Below are positions 13,320 to 25,864 of a stretch of 64,000 nucleotides of DNA, one piece after another. The stretch is taken from the NCBI RefSeq assembly GCF_947623445.1, contig NC_135243.1:4528501-4592500 (forward strand), written 5' to 3'. Source of the DNA: Clavelina lepadiformis. Its lineage: Eukaryota > Chordata > Ascidiacea > Aplousobranchia > Clavelinidae. The position numbers were made by a program, and so were the translations under genes. The first letter of the stretch is position 1. Every line of letters starts with the position of its first letter. Below the pieces are notes generated by a model, which worked only from the letters and a program-made list of their open reading frames with translations, had not been told where the DNA came from and did not search any database.

Positions 13320-13645
13320 TTGCAGACTACTCAAACCGGTCCCCTAAGCTTAATTTTTCCAACTAAGCAATGTCATTACATCTTCCAAAGTCCATCATCA
13401 CTGTGCATTATTGTTGTACAAACTCGGGCTCGCCAGCAATGTCGTTTACTATTGTTATGGCCACCAGAAACCAGGCTCCTGCCTGACGAAATCGGATTTC
13501 TTTGCCCATCTACTAATGTGCGCATTGACCTTCTGTTATTTGACTTCAATTTCTTAACTTATGTTTTGTGAGTTTAACTAATTATGGGTTTAGTGACCGT
13601 GCTAGCTGTTACCAGTAATGATATTACCTTAATTATTTTTGAGCA
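13320..13645. repeat. Dispersed repeat, copy 1 (partner at 34200-34600)
   Basis: Short blocks match a second copy near 34.2-34.6 kb in the same order: GTACAAACTCGG, a block reading ATGGCCAYCAGAAACC, then a shared stretch with TTTAACTAATT, GACCGTGCTAG/GGCCGTGCTAG and GTTACCAG, ending near TTGAGCA. No terminal repeats were found, so its class is unknown. It is probably a decayed transposable-element piece. Confidence 0.55.
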
Positions 13646-14966
13646 CCGTAAATGGTTCAATGGATAAGAAAAGCGACATCCAGCACCACGGCTGCGGACC
13701 TTGTTGGAAAGCAGGGGATAACATATACAATGTTCTGGTCATTCCACTGCAACTAACGATTCCCTTAAATAGAATACCTTCCACTCCCAGCAAAGTCGTA
13801 CAAGTAGTAAGCTGCTTTCAATGAGTTTAAAAAACGCCTCGGCCCCTACACTCTAACCTCCCTGTACAATCTAAACGCCAAATCTGTCTCTGCAGTATTT
13901 CATACCCAAACTTAATAAATACTGACTGTTTCCGTAAAACGACAGGTGGGTTGAGCGGCTGAAACATTGAAGCAAACTTTAAATTTATTTTGATGGGAGC
14001 TGAATGACAAAGACTGATTTTTGTCTTCATTAAAACGATGCATTTCATTCAAATCGCATCCAGTGTGCAGGCCATAGACATCGGAATAATAAACACTAGA
14101 TGACTAACTAGATTGTGTTGCTAAGGGGAAAAATGAAGCAAGCATGCGATTGACAAAAATCTCAAAAAGCCGCGAAAATGCCTGGGCGTGTTACGTGTTT
14201 ATATATTTGCTTATGGTGCAGGCACATTTAGATCGGCGTTTTTGTATACGATGTCTATGCCGAAAAACAATTGTTACAGAAATTTCACCTGAAATGCGCA
14301 ACCATATGTAAACAAACTGTGTCTTGCCCACTTAGCTGTTTCGTGCCGATAACCATTGCGACATTTTGTTTGCAATAACTGCAAGCGAGGCCAGATAGCA
14401 CCAATCAAGAAATCAGCAGTTATACCTTAATTAGGCCTAGTTGCTAGTTGTATGTGTATAGTTACCATTGTACACGTTTTAGCATCTTTCATGGCAATAC
14501 TTTGTCGCTTCTTTCCTGTACTACCGGTACTACTATACATTGATTGTTATTTGTTTGTTAATATATTTCTTGGTATATTAAGCTATAACAGAGTTTTCAT
14601 TACACTTTTCGCTCACCGCAGTCAATATCGGAAGATGAGTTATAAGATATAGCAATCGAATAATGTTCGAAGATTTTGGGATCTTTTGTACTTTTGCATC
14701 CACACATTAAGACCTGAATAAGACGGAAACAGGATTTAGCTTGTAGCTTGTCAGAACAAATTATGACTTAATAGTTTTCGAACAAAAGATCTTGGTATGA
14801 GTGTACAGCCTAGGCCTATATATAGTGCTAATAACTAGAATTCATGTGAATCAAAATAACTTTGGACATTTTAATTTTCCTGTTTTTAAACATTCGTTTT
14901 CATTTTATAAACAATGATTATTTTCAAAATGTTTTGAAGTAGGCTGCTGAAACATTGCCTATCAAG
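13646..14966. promoter_or_regulatory. 5' flank of the P450 gene, no gene seen
   Basis: The interval should contain the P450 promoter and 5' UTR. TATATATA-like tracts occur near 14818-14823, about 150 bp before the ATG, but a core promoter cannot be assigned by eye. No other gene is visible. Confidence 0.3.
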
Positions 14967-17900
14967 ATGTGGGTGATGGAAATATTCAGTTATACGATTG
15001 TTGATGTGGTTGTGCTTCTTGTGACCATTGTAGTTCTTATCAGGTATAGGCTATATAATAAACATTATTAGGCCTTCATAATAGATTGGTTGCCTACTAT
15101 AAACGTTAGCGCTTTAGGGTAAATACACCTACAATCGAATGATTCTGCTACACAAGAAATAACATTGCGAATAAGAAATATCTTGTTTATTGCTTGCTTT
15201 TTAAGGTACCATACCGAATATTATCAATTGCCATATCGGATTCTTCTTACATGTTTTTGTTTATTACGACATTGGTATTAAGATCAGATACAAATATGTG
15301 TCAAACGTTCTGATTACAAGTTGGAGTGAGCTGAATGGTCTGCTATAAATATTTGCTATTTGAATATCATACCGTTAAAGAACATCGACTTGTGCTGAGA
15401 ATTTAGTTGAAACAAAATGTTTGGTTGTATTGTATATATAAACCATTATATATATGTTTATTGATATATGTTTACTGTGTATCGGTGATATGTGTTTTCA
15501 TACTGACCACAAATCATCAACCTTCCTTGTATATGTGAACATTAGAGAATCACTACTTCATAGCTTATAATTGTTATTTTCTCTGATAAATCTAGGTTGT
15601 ATATTCATCAACAGTGGCAAGTTTTGAATAAGCTGAATATTCCTCACAGCCCACCGACTATCAGTGGATTCGGGAATCTCGGAGAACTTAAGAAGGATCC
15701 TGATTCAGTGAGTTTCTGCATATTATAATATAGTATTATGACCTCTTGTGGTCATTTAGTTGTTTGGTTTGGTCTTATACAACAACAACATCATCATCCC
15801 ACACCATTAACATCTTATACAAAGTGCAGCTAACTTGTTTCATAATAAATTGCCCTTGAACGTGTTAAAAACGTTAGGTTAATGATAAACACATGTTTTT
15901 ATGACATGCAGTCACGTAATGATTATAATGTGTAGATTTTCAAAGGAGACTTGAAAAAGAAAAAGATATTTGGAAAAGTTTATGGGTAGGTGGAATGTTC
16001 ATGCATTAGTAGCCAAGTATATATATATAAGTAAAGTAAAACCAGATAAAACTTTTCTCAAAAAAGTCAACAAATATTGTATCAAATATATGTTTTAGGT
16101 CTTACAATGGACTTCGAGCCGCTGTGACCGTTCATGACCCAGAAATTCTCAAGCAAATTTTTATCAAGGAGTTTCCAATATTTTCCGAACGCGTAGTAAT
16201 TAAATTATCAACATCTTTTGAAATATACTGGATTACTTCTAAACTTGCACTGTAAAACCATATGATAGTGGTAAACCATATTTATTTAATGTAACTCCCA
16301 ATTTGAATTGGAAATTAGACAGGAAAAAAGTAATTTTTGTAAGTATCAAAAACATGTTGATTTTTCGTTTTTCTTGCCAGAGATCTTTTGCAAAAATTAA
16401 TGGCAAAGAATTGAATGATGGACTGAACGTGGTTAAGGGGAAAAAATGGAAGCGTATCAGGTAATTACAGTATACATGCTGGCCCCGAAACATTTACTTG
16501 GACATTTCTGTGTGGATAATATTTGTCACGTGTATTTTATCATGTAGTAACCACAATACATTCACACACATACAGTGATGTTATAAACACTTCATTTGAT
16601 TGAAGCGCAAGTATTAAGGTATCCTGAGAGGCTTAATTCTATAAGAATAAGTTCTCTTAATTCGACGGTTTCTCACCATAGTCGTTGCCTCTTAACTTTC
16701 TTAGCGATCACTAGGGCCAACCTCAAAAAATCTGGCTCTGTGTATCAGCACTAACTTTGTCCGAACTCTTTCATTGTACTGACAGTGCATATTCTACGAC
16801 ACACTTTATAAGGTTATAATGACTATTACTTTGCAAAACAGAAATACCCTTTCACCAAGTTTCTCAGCATCCAAGCTAAAAGACATGCTCGGAATAATGG
16901 AGCACTGCTCAAATACTTTGGTGAAAAATCTCAAGCGATTCGCTCAAAAAGATGAAGGAAGATTTGATACTAAGGAGTTAGTTAAACGCTTTAAATTTGC
17001 TTTTTTTATAAAGAAAATATATTTTTACATATTAGTTATAAAATACTGTGCTTGTAGAATGCACTGCTTGTATTGTGTTTTTAATCATAAATATGTTAGT
17101 TAGTTTTATCCTTATAAAATATATGATACTGTAGTTTAGTATAGTGAAATGCCATAAAGTTTTTTATTAACTAAAAACAAATAATAAAGTCTACACAAGC
17201 TTTTTCAGGACTTAATCCTTAATTTTGGTCTCAATTGGCCCTTTTTCAGCTTTCTTCATTTTTAATTACATAGTAAGTTTCACCTTTAAAAATTTTTTTG
17301 AATGCAGGATGCTTGGAAGGTTTTCTCTTGATGTGGTCTGTGCTGCAGCTTTCGGCACAGATGCTCACACACAGGTATATTTTACTCTCACACATCCCAT
17401 TACAGATTCAGTTAAACAAAAACATATAGGAAATTATACATAAAAGAAGATGACACATAAAATGTATTTGTTTGCTTGAATCTGACTGCGTACTGCGTGT
17501 ACTGTTTCATGGAACAACTATTTTATATATTGTGAGTTACCACCATTAATATTTAGGAATATGAAGATGGGAATCCCCCAAAGATCGTTCAAGTGGCTCA
17601 GAAGACATTTAACTCAACGCTTATTGGCAGCCCTATATTCATTTTAGTTTGTAAGTACTATACCGAAAATATTTTAATTCTCATTTTGTCAGTTCTTTGA
17701 CAAGCTAGTCCGTTGAATAACACTGGATACATTTCACATTTCCATGAATGTGAAGATGAAATATTGATTATGATTTGTACTGTAGTACTCTCATATTTTG
17801 GTATGGTTGATATAACTGAATTGCCTAATATATTTGGTATCTATCGGTGATACTCATTACCATAAAATAAATAAATTCCATAACTTGAAGTTAAAATTTG

Positions 17901-19916
17901 CAGAACGAAATAAATTTTTTATCATAGCATAACTAACTTTTCTTTAAAATTTCTAGTTATGTTTCCATGGGTGGAGCATATTCTAAAGTTCTTCAATTAT
18001 AGCATCTTTCCAACCGAAGTAGTGAAATATTTCTCGTCCCTTGTTGATGTTTTGCTGAAAAGGCGAAAGGCCGGTGAAACAACATCGGTGATCACTTATT
18101 AGTTGACTTTATGTCTTCCTGGTGCTTTTGAGAGCTGCAACAGCTACTGGTTCGTTTTGGGGTTAAAAGATGTTAATGTTTTACAGAGGATCGACATTAT
18201 GCAGATGATGTTAAAGTCGCAGATATCAGAAAGTGAAGCAGTTCATGGCGCACATACCGGTACACTCAAATTTCTCTATGAAAGTCTGAATACTGTATAT
18301 AACAGAGAAACTGCAAACAATTTGGTTGAAGTTGTCCAATTTTATGTTTCTTTGAAATTTCAGGGTTAACACAAAATGAAATTGTCGGCAACAGCATGAT
18401 TCTGATGTTAGCCGGTTATGAAACAACTGCTAACACGTTGATATTTTTATGCTACAACCTGGCCACCCATAAGGACGCCCAAAGAAAATCTCAAAAAGAA
18501 ATTGACGATATTCTTCGTGAGCATGTGAGAAAAAAATAACTGGTACAGTACCCGTAGTTTTCATAAACGCGGAAGCAGAAACTTTTTTTAGCTTTAAAGC
18601 AAAAACAGTCACGATACTTTTTGGTTAGTAAACAAACTTAATTTCTTGCGTTGTAATTTGTACCCAGACAGTACCTTATCTACCTTAGACCGTATCTTAT
18701 TGTATTAGTTACCGACTGTTGTCAAATTTTAGACAGTCAAATTGTGATAATTTTCTGTTCAACAAGTATTGTCTTTAAAAAATAAATAAACTAAATATTT
18801 ATCTACGCAGTTGTTAAGTTTCATTTTTAACAGGGCAGCATGACGTATGAAGCCGTGAACAAACTAAAGTTCCTCACGCAGTGTATCAATGAAACACTCA
18901 GACTTTATGGTCCAATACCGCGGTAGTTAACCTTATCCTAACTGTTGTCAATATTTTAACTGTAATATGACGGATGTGTTACTGTGTTAATTATAAGAAA
19001 ATTTTATTGTAATGTATTGTTTATTTTAGCTATGTAGTGAATGTCAGAGTAGGCTAGTATGATGTTACTGACGTAGGTCTATCATAACATTACTTAAAAG
19101 TCACAATTACATATTTGTATCTGTTTCTAGCAACGCAAGATATTGCAACAAGGATATTAAAATCAACGGGGTTCAATTTCTTAAAGACATGGAGGTAATA
19201 GTGCCAGTGTATAGTCTTAATCATGATGAGGAATTCTGGGACGAACCGTATCAGTTTCGACCAGAGAGGTAATTAATTTGATCCGTGTAGAAATTGGTGC
19301 AATCCTTAACCTCGTAGTCTTTGTGCCGAATTTTCTGCTGCACCATCTAATTTCTGTGCATAGTATAGTATAAACAGTAAATACTGACCCAGTAGGCTAT
19401 AATTAATATGACTTGCTATATAGATAGAAGCGTCTAAGTATGCTTGTTTAGTTGGTACAGGCACGTTTAATGTTAATGTGCTAGGATGCAAGCCAGTATT
19501 TTTTCCTAAGATTTCTCCAATCAAATTAGCTACTTTTGTTTGTTTTTATAGAATGGAAGATATGACTAAAATTGACCCGATAATGTTCCAGCCTTTCGGA
19601 GCCGGGCCACGAAATTGCATTGGTTTAAGGTTTGCAATAACGGAGATGAAAGTAGCGATGTTCCAACTTCTGAAGGAATTTGACTTTGACGTATGTCATG
19701 ATACGCCGGTGAGTATGGAGTGGTCGTACTTTCAAGGCAATGGAACATTGTTAGATGAACAGTATACACGTACAGATAATTTTATAAATTAACAATGTTG
19801 GGTTTAAGAACATCAATTTTTCTGTGTAGTCTCCACCGCTCGAGTTGAAATGTACGTCAAATATGAGGCCTAAGGAAAAAATTTTTTTGAAAGTTTCTCC
19901 AAGAAAATCTGCGTAG
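14967..19916 (+). CDS. Cytochrome P450 (CYP3 / thromboxane-synthase-like clan), 15 exons
   Basis: Exons by my splice reading: 14967-15043, 15596-15707, 15936-15985, 16099-16192, 16381-16460, 16842-16976, 17308-17374, 17557-17650, 17957-18087, 18187-18259, 18364-18524, 18834-18922, 19131-19268, 19552-19708, 19830-19916. All introns are GT-AG and phases join. The total of 1545 nt gives 514 codons plus stop, normal for a P450. The N-terminus has one hydrophobic ER anchor (about residues 8-25), then the PPTISGFGNL proline region. Further on come a WKRIRNTLSPSFS C-helix motif, the I-helix AGYETT (proton delivery), ETLR (ExxR) and FRPER. The heme-thiolate loop FGAGPRNCIG includes the axial Cys. It is expected to be a microsomal monooxygenase taking electrons from P450 reductase. 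Motif wording resembles the CYP3A/CYP5 clan; substrate unknown. No disruption seen, so likely functional. Confidence 0.93.
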
Positions 19917-20236
19917 TTTGGAATGAGATGCATGTATTATTGTATTTACATAAGCGTAATTAATTAACAAGTGCAATTGATCGTGTAATTGTTGAATTTG
20001 GTTTAGGTACTTTATGTGTGTTAATTGCTTTCAGGCGTATTTAGTTTTATTGTTGCAATTCATAACCCACCCACTGTCTTTGTAGTAATTAAGAATGTAT
20101 TTCTGTAAATTGGCTGCTATTTATTTATTTTCTTTTACAATCTTCTTCATTTCAGCGACTTCAATGCTTATTAAATCCACTGTTCCAATTTCTTCAGTAA
20201 TTTTGTCGTTGATTTTATTGTGATATGATTTTAAGT

Positions 20237-20242
20237 AATAAA
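20237..20242 (+). terminator. Candidate polyadenylation signal for the P450 gene
   Basis: AATAAA lies about 320 bp after the P450 stop codon and is followed by a T/G-rich stretch (TGTGATTCTGTTGATG). It is the first clear hexamer in the 3' flank. Confidence 0.5.
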
Positions 20243-20595
20243 TGTGATTCTGTTGATGATTTCTCATGTCCATCATCATTCAGTCAGTATTAAGGCTTGA
20301 TCATCCTTAAAGTCTTCATAACGGCTGCTAAGTTTCACAATTACTTGTTAACTTGCCCTAAATTTTGTAATATAGTAAGGTAAATTTTCAAACAAACCTT
20401 AATAGACAAAACCAATTTTTTGAACAACGGTCTACATCAGAAACCTGAAAAAATAACATTATATGACAGCTGTAATTGGTTTGTTAATATGCTGCGTACA
20501 TTTTCGTGTCGTTTGAAATACGTGCGAACCGGTTTTTCATGTCTTTAATCTTGCAACGAAAGATAAAAACGCTGACAATTGTCATGGCTTAAAAC

Positions 20596-21019
20596 TAGGG
20601 TTGTGCCGCGAGGAAGATTATTCGGGTTCGTGCGAACCCAAATATTATGAAGGTCGACACGAACGAATCCCGAATCTATTCGTATTAGAATGAAATAACA
20701 AAAATTTCCTCCAAAAGTTGTCAAGTCTTGCTTCTAAAATGACGTAATCGATAAACAAGTCGCTTTCTTTCGAAAAATAGTGTTTAAAAAACGATCGAAA
20801 AAGCAAAATCGTTAGGAAACGACCTTCATTGTAAGTACTGCTGACTCTAGTTTAGCATTGTCGGGAAACTAGATCATAATTTTTAACAAAAGTCAGTAAA
20901 TTTATAAGTAATATTGTATTCGGGTTCGCCATTGTTGGTATTCGTGTTCGCCCGAATCTTCCATAAAGGCGATATTCGGCGAATCTATTCGGGTTTGGGT
21001 TCGTATCGGCGCATCCCTA
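20596..21019. mobile_element. hAT-type MITE, 424 bp
   Basis: The ends are inverted: TAGGGTTGTGCCG on the left and the complement of TAGGGATGCGCCG on the right. The perfect 8-bp duplication CTTAAAAC flanks it (20588-20595, 21020-21027). Subterminal TTCGGGTTCG motifs repeat in both orientations. No transposase is encoded, so it must be mobilised in trans. Copy B of the U1 unit lacks it, which confirms an insertion. Confidence 0.9.
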
Positions 21020-21101
21020 CTTAAAACACACAAGTTTAAATGGGAATACTGGCTGTGGTATGCCTGCGAAAAACATCTTGATGTGGTTGCTTCAGCTAGA
21101 A

Positions 21102-23826
21102 CAGTGGTCCCCAACCCCCGGTCCGCGGACCAGTACCGGTCCGTAGGTCAGTTGGTACCGGTCCGCACAGGGTACTGTTAATTAGTGTGGGAACCCCTTT
21201 TGTTGCGTGGGCACGCTTGAGTTCTCGAAATCGATTGTCTGGAGAGGCCATTTTATCGCATAATAACCTTAGTTTATTACATCACAAGCCCTTGTTATGC
21301 TAAAATTCTTGAATTGTTATCTTGAGTGTATCAGCTAGTCTTCCTAATTTAGTATCCCTTGCCCATTCTAACTGCCCGATGCCCTTTAATCAGGAGAGTA
21401 AGTTTGTTACATTCAGTTTTTTAGGAGGCGCGCAAACTTTTATTTTCACAGGCTGGGGTTATTTAGCCAGTATTCAAGAGTATTTTTGCTGAGGTTCAGG
21501 GAGTTTTGATTTTTGCTAGAGTTGAGCTTTGGCATGATCTTGAACCTGGACATTTACGGAGAGCACAGTTTTATTCTTTTTTAGCAGTACAGTTTTAGTA
21601 TCTCAGTTGTTTGTTAATTCTGGTACGTGTTCTGCATTGCAGCTCCAGGATAATTCAGCTTTCTTTTTTTGGTGAAGTTATTCTCATTTTAGCTATTTTA
21701 GTGAAGCTATATCTCATTAAATCTTTATAACAGTCAGTTATTGAGTGTCGAAATTTATCAAACATGAGTACCAAACAGACGTCATTAGAAAGCTTTCTTG
21801 TGAATGGGAAAAGGTCCATTGAAGAGACAGAAGAAGAGTCTTCAACATCAAAGAAACAGAAAACTTTTAACAGACAATACCATGAGTCCTACTTGAAATA
21901 TGGATTTATCGCGACAGGTGATACCCACGCACCAACACCGCTCTGCATACTTTGCGGTAACAGGCTCTCAAATGAGTCAATGAAACCGTCAAAACTGCTC
22001 CGCCACTTGAACAGCAAGCACGCTAGATCAAAAGACAAGCCCCTGGAGTATTTTGAAAGAAAAAAACGGGAACACAATGGACAGGAAAAATTTCTGAGGG
22101 TCACTACAACAATAAATGAGAATGCTTTGAGAGCATCATTTTTGGTGGCTAACCGTATTGCTAAGGCGAAAAAGCCATTCACCATTGGTGAAGAATTAAT
22201 CTTGCCCTCCACTAAAGACATTTGCCGTGAGCTACTAGGGGAGGCTGCTGTTAAAAAGATAATATCTGTGCCTTTGTCAGCGAGCACTGTGACTGGGCGC
22301 ATTGAAGAAATAGCCGAAGACATTGAAGCACAATTGTTGGAGAGGATTAACACATCACCGTGGTATGCACTCCAGGTTGACGAATCTACAGATGTCGACA
22401 ACAACGCAATACTACTTGTTTATGCACGATATCTTTATCAGGAAGATATTCATGAGGATTTGTTATGTGCGCTATCCTTACCAACCAACACCACAGGAGC
22501 AGAACTATTCAAGTCACTGAATGGTTATATATCAGGAAAATTGCAATGGTCTTTTTGTGTCGGCATATGCACAGACGGAGCTGCTGCCATGACCGGACGA
22601 TTGTCTGGTTTAATTTCTCGGATTAAGGAGGTTGCACCTGAGAGTGAATCTACTCATTGCATCATTCACAGAGAAATGCTGGCAAGTCGAAAAATGTCTC
22701 CGGAATTGAACAGCGTATTGACTGATGTCGTTAAAGTTATTAACTACATCAAAGCACACGCCCTTAACTCGCGTTTGTTTGAGCAACTTTGTGAGGAGAT
22801 GGATGCAGAGCACAGACGCCTACTCTTGCACACAGAAATAAGATGGTTATCCCGAGGAAAATCGCTAACCAGAGTGTTTGAACTACGAGAGCCATTGCAA
22901 AGATTTCTTTCAGAAAAGAAGTCACCTCTGGCTGCACATTTCAGTGACAAGGTATGGGTCGCAATACTTGCTTATCTGTGTGACATGTTTAGGCTGCTCA
23001 ATGAACTCAATCTCTCCCTTCAAGGGAAAATGACAACAGTTTTCAAGTTGGCAGACAAAGTAGCTGCATTTAAAGCGAAACTGGAGTTGTGGGGAAGGCG
23101 CGTGAATAATGGTATTTTGGATATGTTTCAAACATTAGCGGGGATGTTGGGCGAAACTGAGCCTGAGCCTTCATTTTCGAAGTTGGTGCACGATCATCTG
23201 TCTTTGCTTTTGAAAGAGTTTGAGCGCTACTTTCCAAGCACAAAAGACCCACGAACTGGTAAAGAATGGATGCGCAACCCATTTGCCAGCAAACTAGGTG
23301 AATCTAGCATGTCTGTGCAAGAAGAAGATCAACTGCTGGAGATTGCAAATGACGCCAGCCTTAAAGCTATGTTCCACACAACAACTCTGCCAGTGTTCTG
23401 GATTAAGGTCATGGCGGAATACCCGGAGATCGCCACCACAGCGCTTAAAAGCCTATTACCATTTCCGACATCCTATATGTGTGAAGCGGGGTTTTCTGCA
23501 ATGGCAGCAACCAAAACAAAGCAACGGAATAACCTGGACGTTAGCAAGACACTTCGAGTGTCATTATCTCCTATTATCCCCAGATGGAATCGTCTCGTTG
23601 CAGAGAAACAAGCTCAGGGTTCTCATTGATTTAACGATGGATTGAAAATTTTGCAAATTTAAATCACTTGATATTCGTTTTAATTCAATTTCAATTTCGT
23701 TTTGAATGCATGTTCAAATACAAGAAAATTAAAAAAAATCTGCGTCTCCCCCACCCTTTTAGTGGGTCGCGGTAGAATTATCAAACGTAGACCGGTCCGC
23801 GGAGACAAAAAGGTTGGGGACCACTG
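21102..23826 (+). mobile_element. hAT-1: full-length ZBED/Buster-like hAT transposon
   Basis: A 2725-bp element with TIRs sharing CAGTGGTCCCCAACC at both ends, each followed within 30 bp by a GGTCCGCGGA-type motif. The 8-bp target duplication AGCTAGAA is perfect on both sides (21094-21101, 23827-23834). It encodes one uninterrupted transposase (21764-23629). Intact ends, intact target duplication and intact gene all point to a recent insertion. Confidence 0.95.
21764..23629 (+). CDS. hAT transposase, intact, 621 aa (ZBED5/FAM200-like)
   Basis: A single uninterrupted reading frame. The N-terminus is Ser/Glu/Lys-rich with KKQK as a likely nuclear signal. A BED-type zinc finger follows, with C61-x2-C64 and H81-x4-H86. 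The RNase-H-like catalytic core carries Asp206 in QVDESTD and Asp271 in CTDGAAAM. The conserved CIIH (299-302) and Trp361 in RWLSRGK follow. The C-terminal hATC dimerisation region holds the candidate third acidic residue Glu574 in MCEAGFSAM. All residues expected for cut-and-paste transposition are present. The nearest known relatives are domesticated vertebrate ZBED5/ZBED8/FAM200 proteins, but the TIRs and target duplication here show it is still in an element. The ATG is preceded by TCAAAC, a tolerable start context. Confidence 0.95.
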   Translation: MSTKQTSLESFLVNGKRSIEETEEESSTSKKQKTFNRQYHESYLKYGFIATGDTHAPTPLCILCGNRLSNESMKPSKLLRHLNSKHARSKDKPLEYFERKKREHNGQEKFLRVTTTINENALRASFLVANRIAKAKKPFTIGEELILPSTKDICRELLGEAAVKKIISVPLSASTVTGRIEEIAEDIEAQLLERINTSPWYALQVDESTDVDNNAILLVYARYLYQEDIHEDLLCALSLPTNTTGAELFKSLNGYISGKLQWSFCVGICTDGAAAMTGRLSGLISRIKEVAPESESTHCIIHREMLASRKMSPELNSVLTDVVKVINYIKAHALNSRLFEQLCEEMDAEHRRLLLHTEIRWLSRGKSLTRVFELREPLQRFLSEKKSPLAAHFSDKVWVAILAYLCDMFRLLNELNLSLQGKMTTVFKLADKVAAFKAKLELWGRRVNNGILDMFQTLAGMLGETEPEPSFSKLVHDHLSLLLKEFERYFPSTKDPRTGKEWMRNPFASKLGESSMSVQEEDQLLEIANDASLKAMFHTTTLPVFWIKVMAEYPEIATTALKSLLPFPTSYMCEAGFSAMAATKTKQRNNLDVSKTLRVSLSPIIPRWNRLVAEKQAQGSH

Positions 23827-24026
23827 AGCTAGAACAGCGTGGTCCAACTTCTTTTCATCGCGGGCCAATGTTTTTAATTAGAACTGAAGAAATGTGAAAT
23901 TAGTACTGTAGAACAATGTGACATTGATATTACAACTGAAATTAGAACTGAAAAAAGGTCTCTTTTTTTATTAAAACTGAAATTAGAATAGTTCAAAATT
24001 TAGCTATTAAAATAATTAAATGCTGA

Positions 24027-25770
24027 TCAATGTGACATCTGCGGTCGAGGTTCTTCCTCGACAATAGCGTTGGTATCCACGGGAATCGTAGTTGTGGCCA
24101 TGCGAAGGCAAGCCTGAAGAGCCTCGTTTCCAAGTTGATTTCGATTTTTAGTTTTAATATTGTTCATTGCTGAAAACGTACATTCACAAATGTATGTACT
24201 TCCAAACATAGAGTACAGCTTCATAGCAGCATCTTTTAAAAGGGGAAACCTCTCCTTTGAGACAAACTTCCAAAAGCTTTCAGGATTTTCCATTTTCTTT
24301 GAAAGCAAAAACTGATCGTTCTGAAGTTCACATATTTCGAGTTGAAGCTCTGGTGGCTGTGTACTAACTCTCACGTTCATGGGATTGTTGAATAGCGAAA
24401 GAGGAATCTTGAGCTTGCAAAAGTCCGCAAACCTGCTGCTAAATTCATTGATCAGCAAATCTATAGTATTTTCGAATTGAGTAAAATCGGCACTTGGGTT
24501 TTCTTCTTTGATGACAGAGCAACAGGAAAAATGAGTCAGATCGTTTCTTTCCAAACAGTCCTTAAACAAGCCCAATTTCGAGCGGAAACCTTCTACATGT
24601 CCCACTAAATTTGAAATGCTCTGCCCTTTCCCCTGCAAACTCAAATTTAGCACATTCAAGTGATTTGTTATATCAGTTAGAAAAGCCAAGCCGCTAAGAA
24701 ATTCATTGCTTTGAAGCTGCGCTTGAAACGCATCTGTGTTTTCGATGCGCTCCTCCTCAAAAAAAGAAAGAATTTCTTTGCGCAGGCCAAAGAAATGTTT
24801 TAACACTTTGCCAGCGCTCAACCATCTGATACTTGTGTATTGAGGAAGGTCGCTGAATTAAGCATCGACTTCGTCCAAGAATGACATGAATCTTCGATGC
24901 CGTTGAGCTTTATTACCACCCCTTATTAGATTAACCATCTTCACAACGCTTTGCATGACGTCCATCATTTTCAAAACTTTTCCGCAAAGTGCTTCTTGGT
25001 GAATTATGCAATGCAGCGTTATGCAATCAACTCCATTTTGTTTCAGCAATCCGACAAGATCAGTTTTGTTTCCCACCATGGCCTTTGCCCTATCCGTTGC
25101 AATACAAGAGCATTTTTTAAAACCTCCATACTCAGAAACAACAGAGTCAAGAGCTGCATATATGTCAGAACCTTTAGTCCCACCACTTAATGGATGAATT
25201 TCAAGCAATTCTTCGTGAACAAGAAAATCCTCGTCTACTATTCGAGCAAATATCAGCAATTGGCTAATATCACTCACATCCGTACTCTCATCCAAAGCAA
25301 TTGAAAAATATCTGCATTTTCCCATTAAGATTTCCAACTTACAAGAAACGTGTCGACTTAAATTGGTCACTCTCCTTGCCATTGTCTGATGCGACAAAGA
25401 CACGGTTTTAAACTTTTCAGCAACTTTTTTTTCGCCAAACACCTCTGCCATTTTGATCGCACATTTCTTAACCAATTCACCTTCTCGAAATGACTTCCTT
25501 TCTTTTGTGAGGATGAGTGCAACTTCATATGAAGCTTCAAGGCTTGTTTTTTGGCGGCTCACAAAAGTATACATCGCTGCCACTTGTTTCTCCTGTTTGT
25601 TCTTGAGATTTTGCAATACGTTCTTTCTTTCATTACCTCCATATTTTTTAAACTTATCTTTGTGAAAAGCCTCATAATGACGCTTGATGTTGTACTCTTT
25701 AGCAGCTGAAACTGTTTTTTTTGCATACCAGACAGAGTGGTTTCCCTGAATTTTCTACGAATAAGTAATC
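24027..25770 (-). pseudogene. hAT transposase of hAT-2, one in-frame stop and lost N-terminus
   Basis: Reading right to left, the frame opens at about 25770 with LFVENSGKPLCLVC. This begins a BED finger (CLVC, then KRHYEAFH). It continues through the catalytic blocks ALDESTDVSD and CIATDRAKAM, then CIIH, IRWLSAGK and the hATC-like tail FGSTYICECTFSAM. The only internal break is a TAA at 24858-24860, after EVDA; sequence on both sides stays in the same frame. No ATG lies upstream of the zinc finger in frame, and a stop precedes LFVEN. Family resemblance is to the transposase fused in vertebrate GTF2IRD2. So this copy is probably non-autonomous now, though only lightly damaged. Confidence 0.88.
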
Positions 25771-25864
25771 TTATTCCCATTTATTTAAAAATGACCTTTC
25801 TTTTTTTACAAGTACTCATTCTGTAGCTTTGTTGAAGTGTTTAAACTGGTAAGTTTTAGGCTAG

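Noticed and set aside
21889-23282. Minus-strand open frames within the hAT-1 transposase gene
   Set aside because: They are antisense shadows of the 621-codon transposase.
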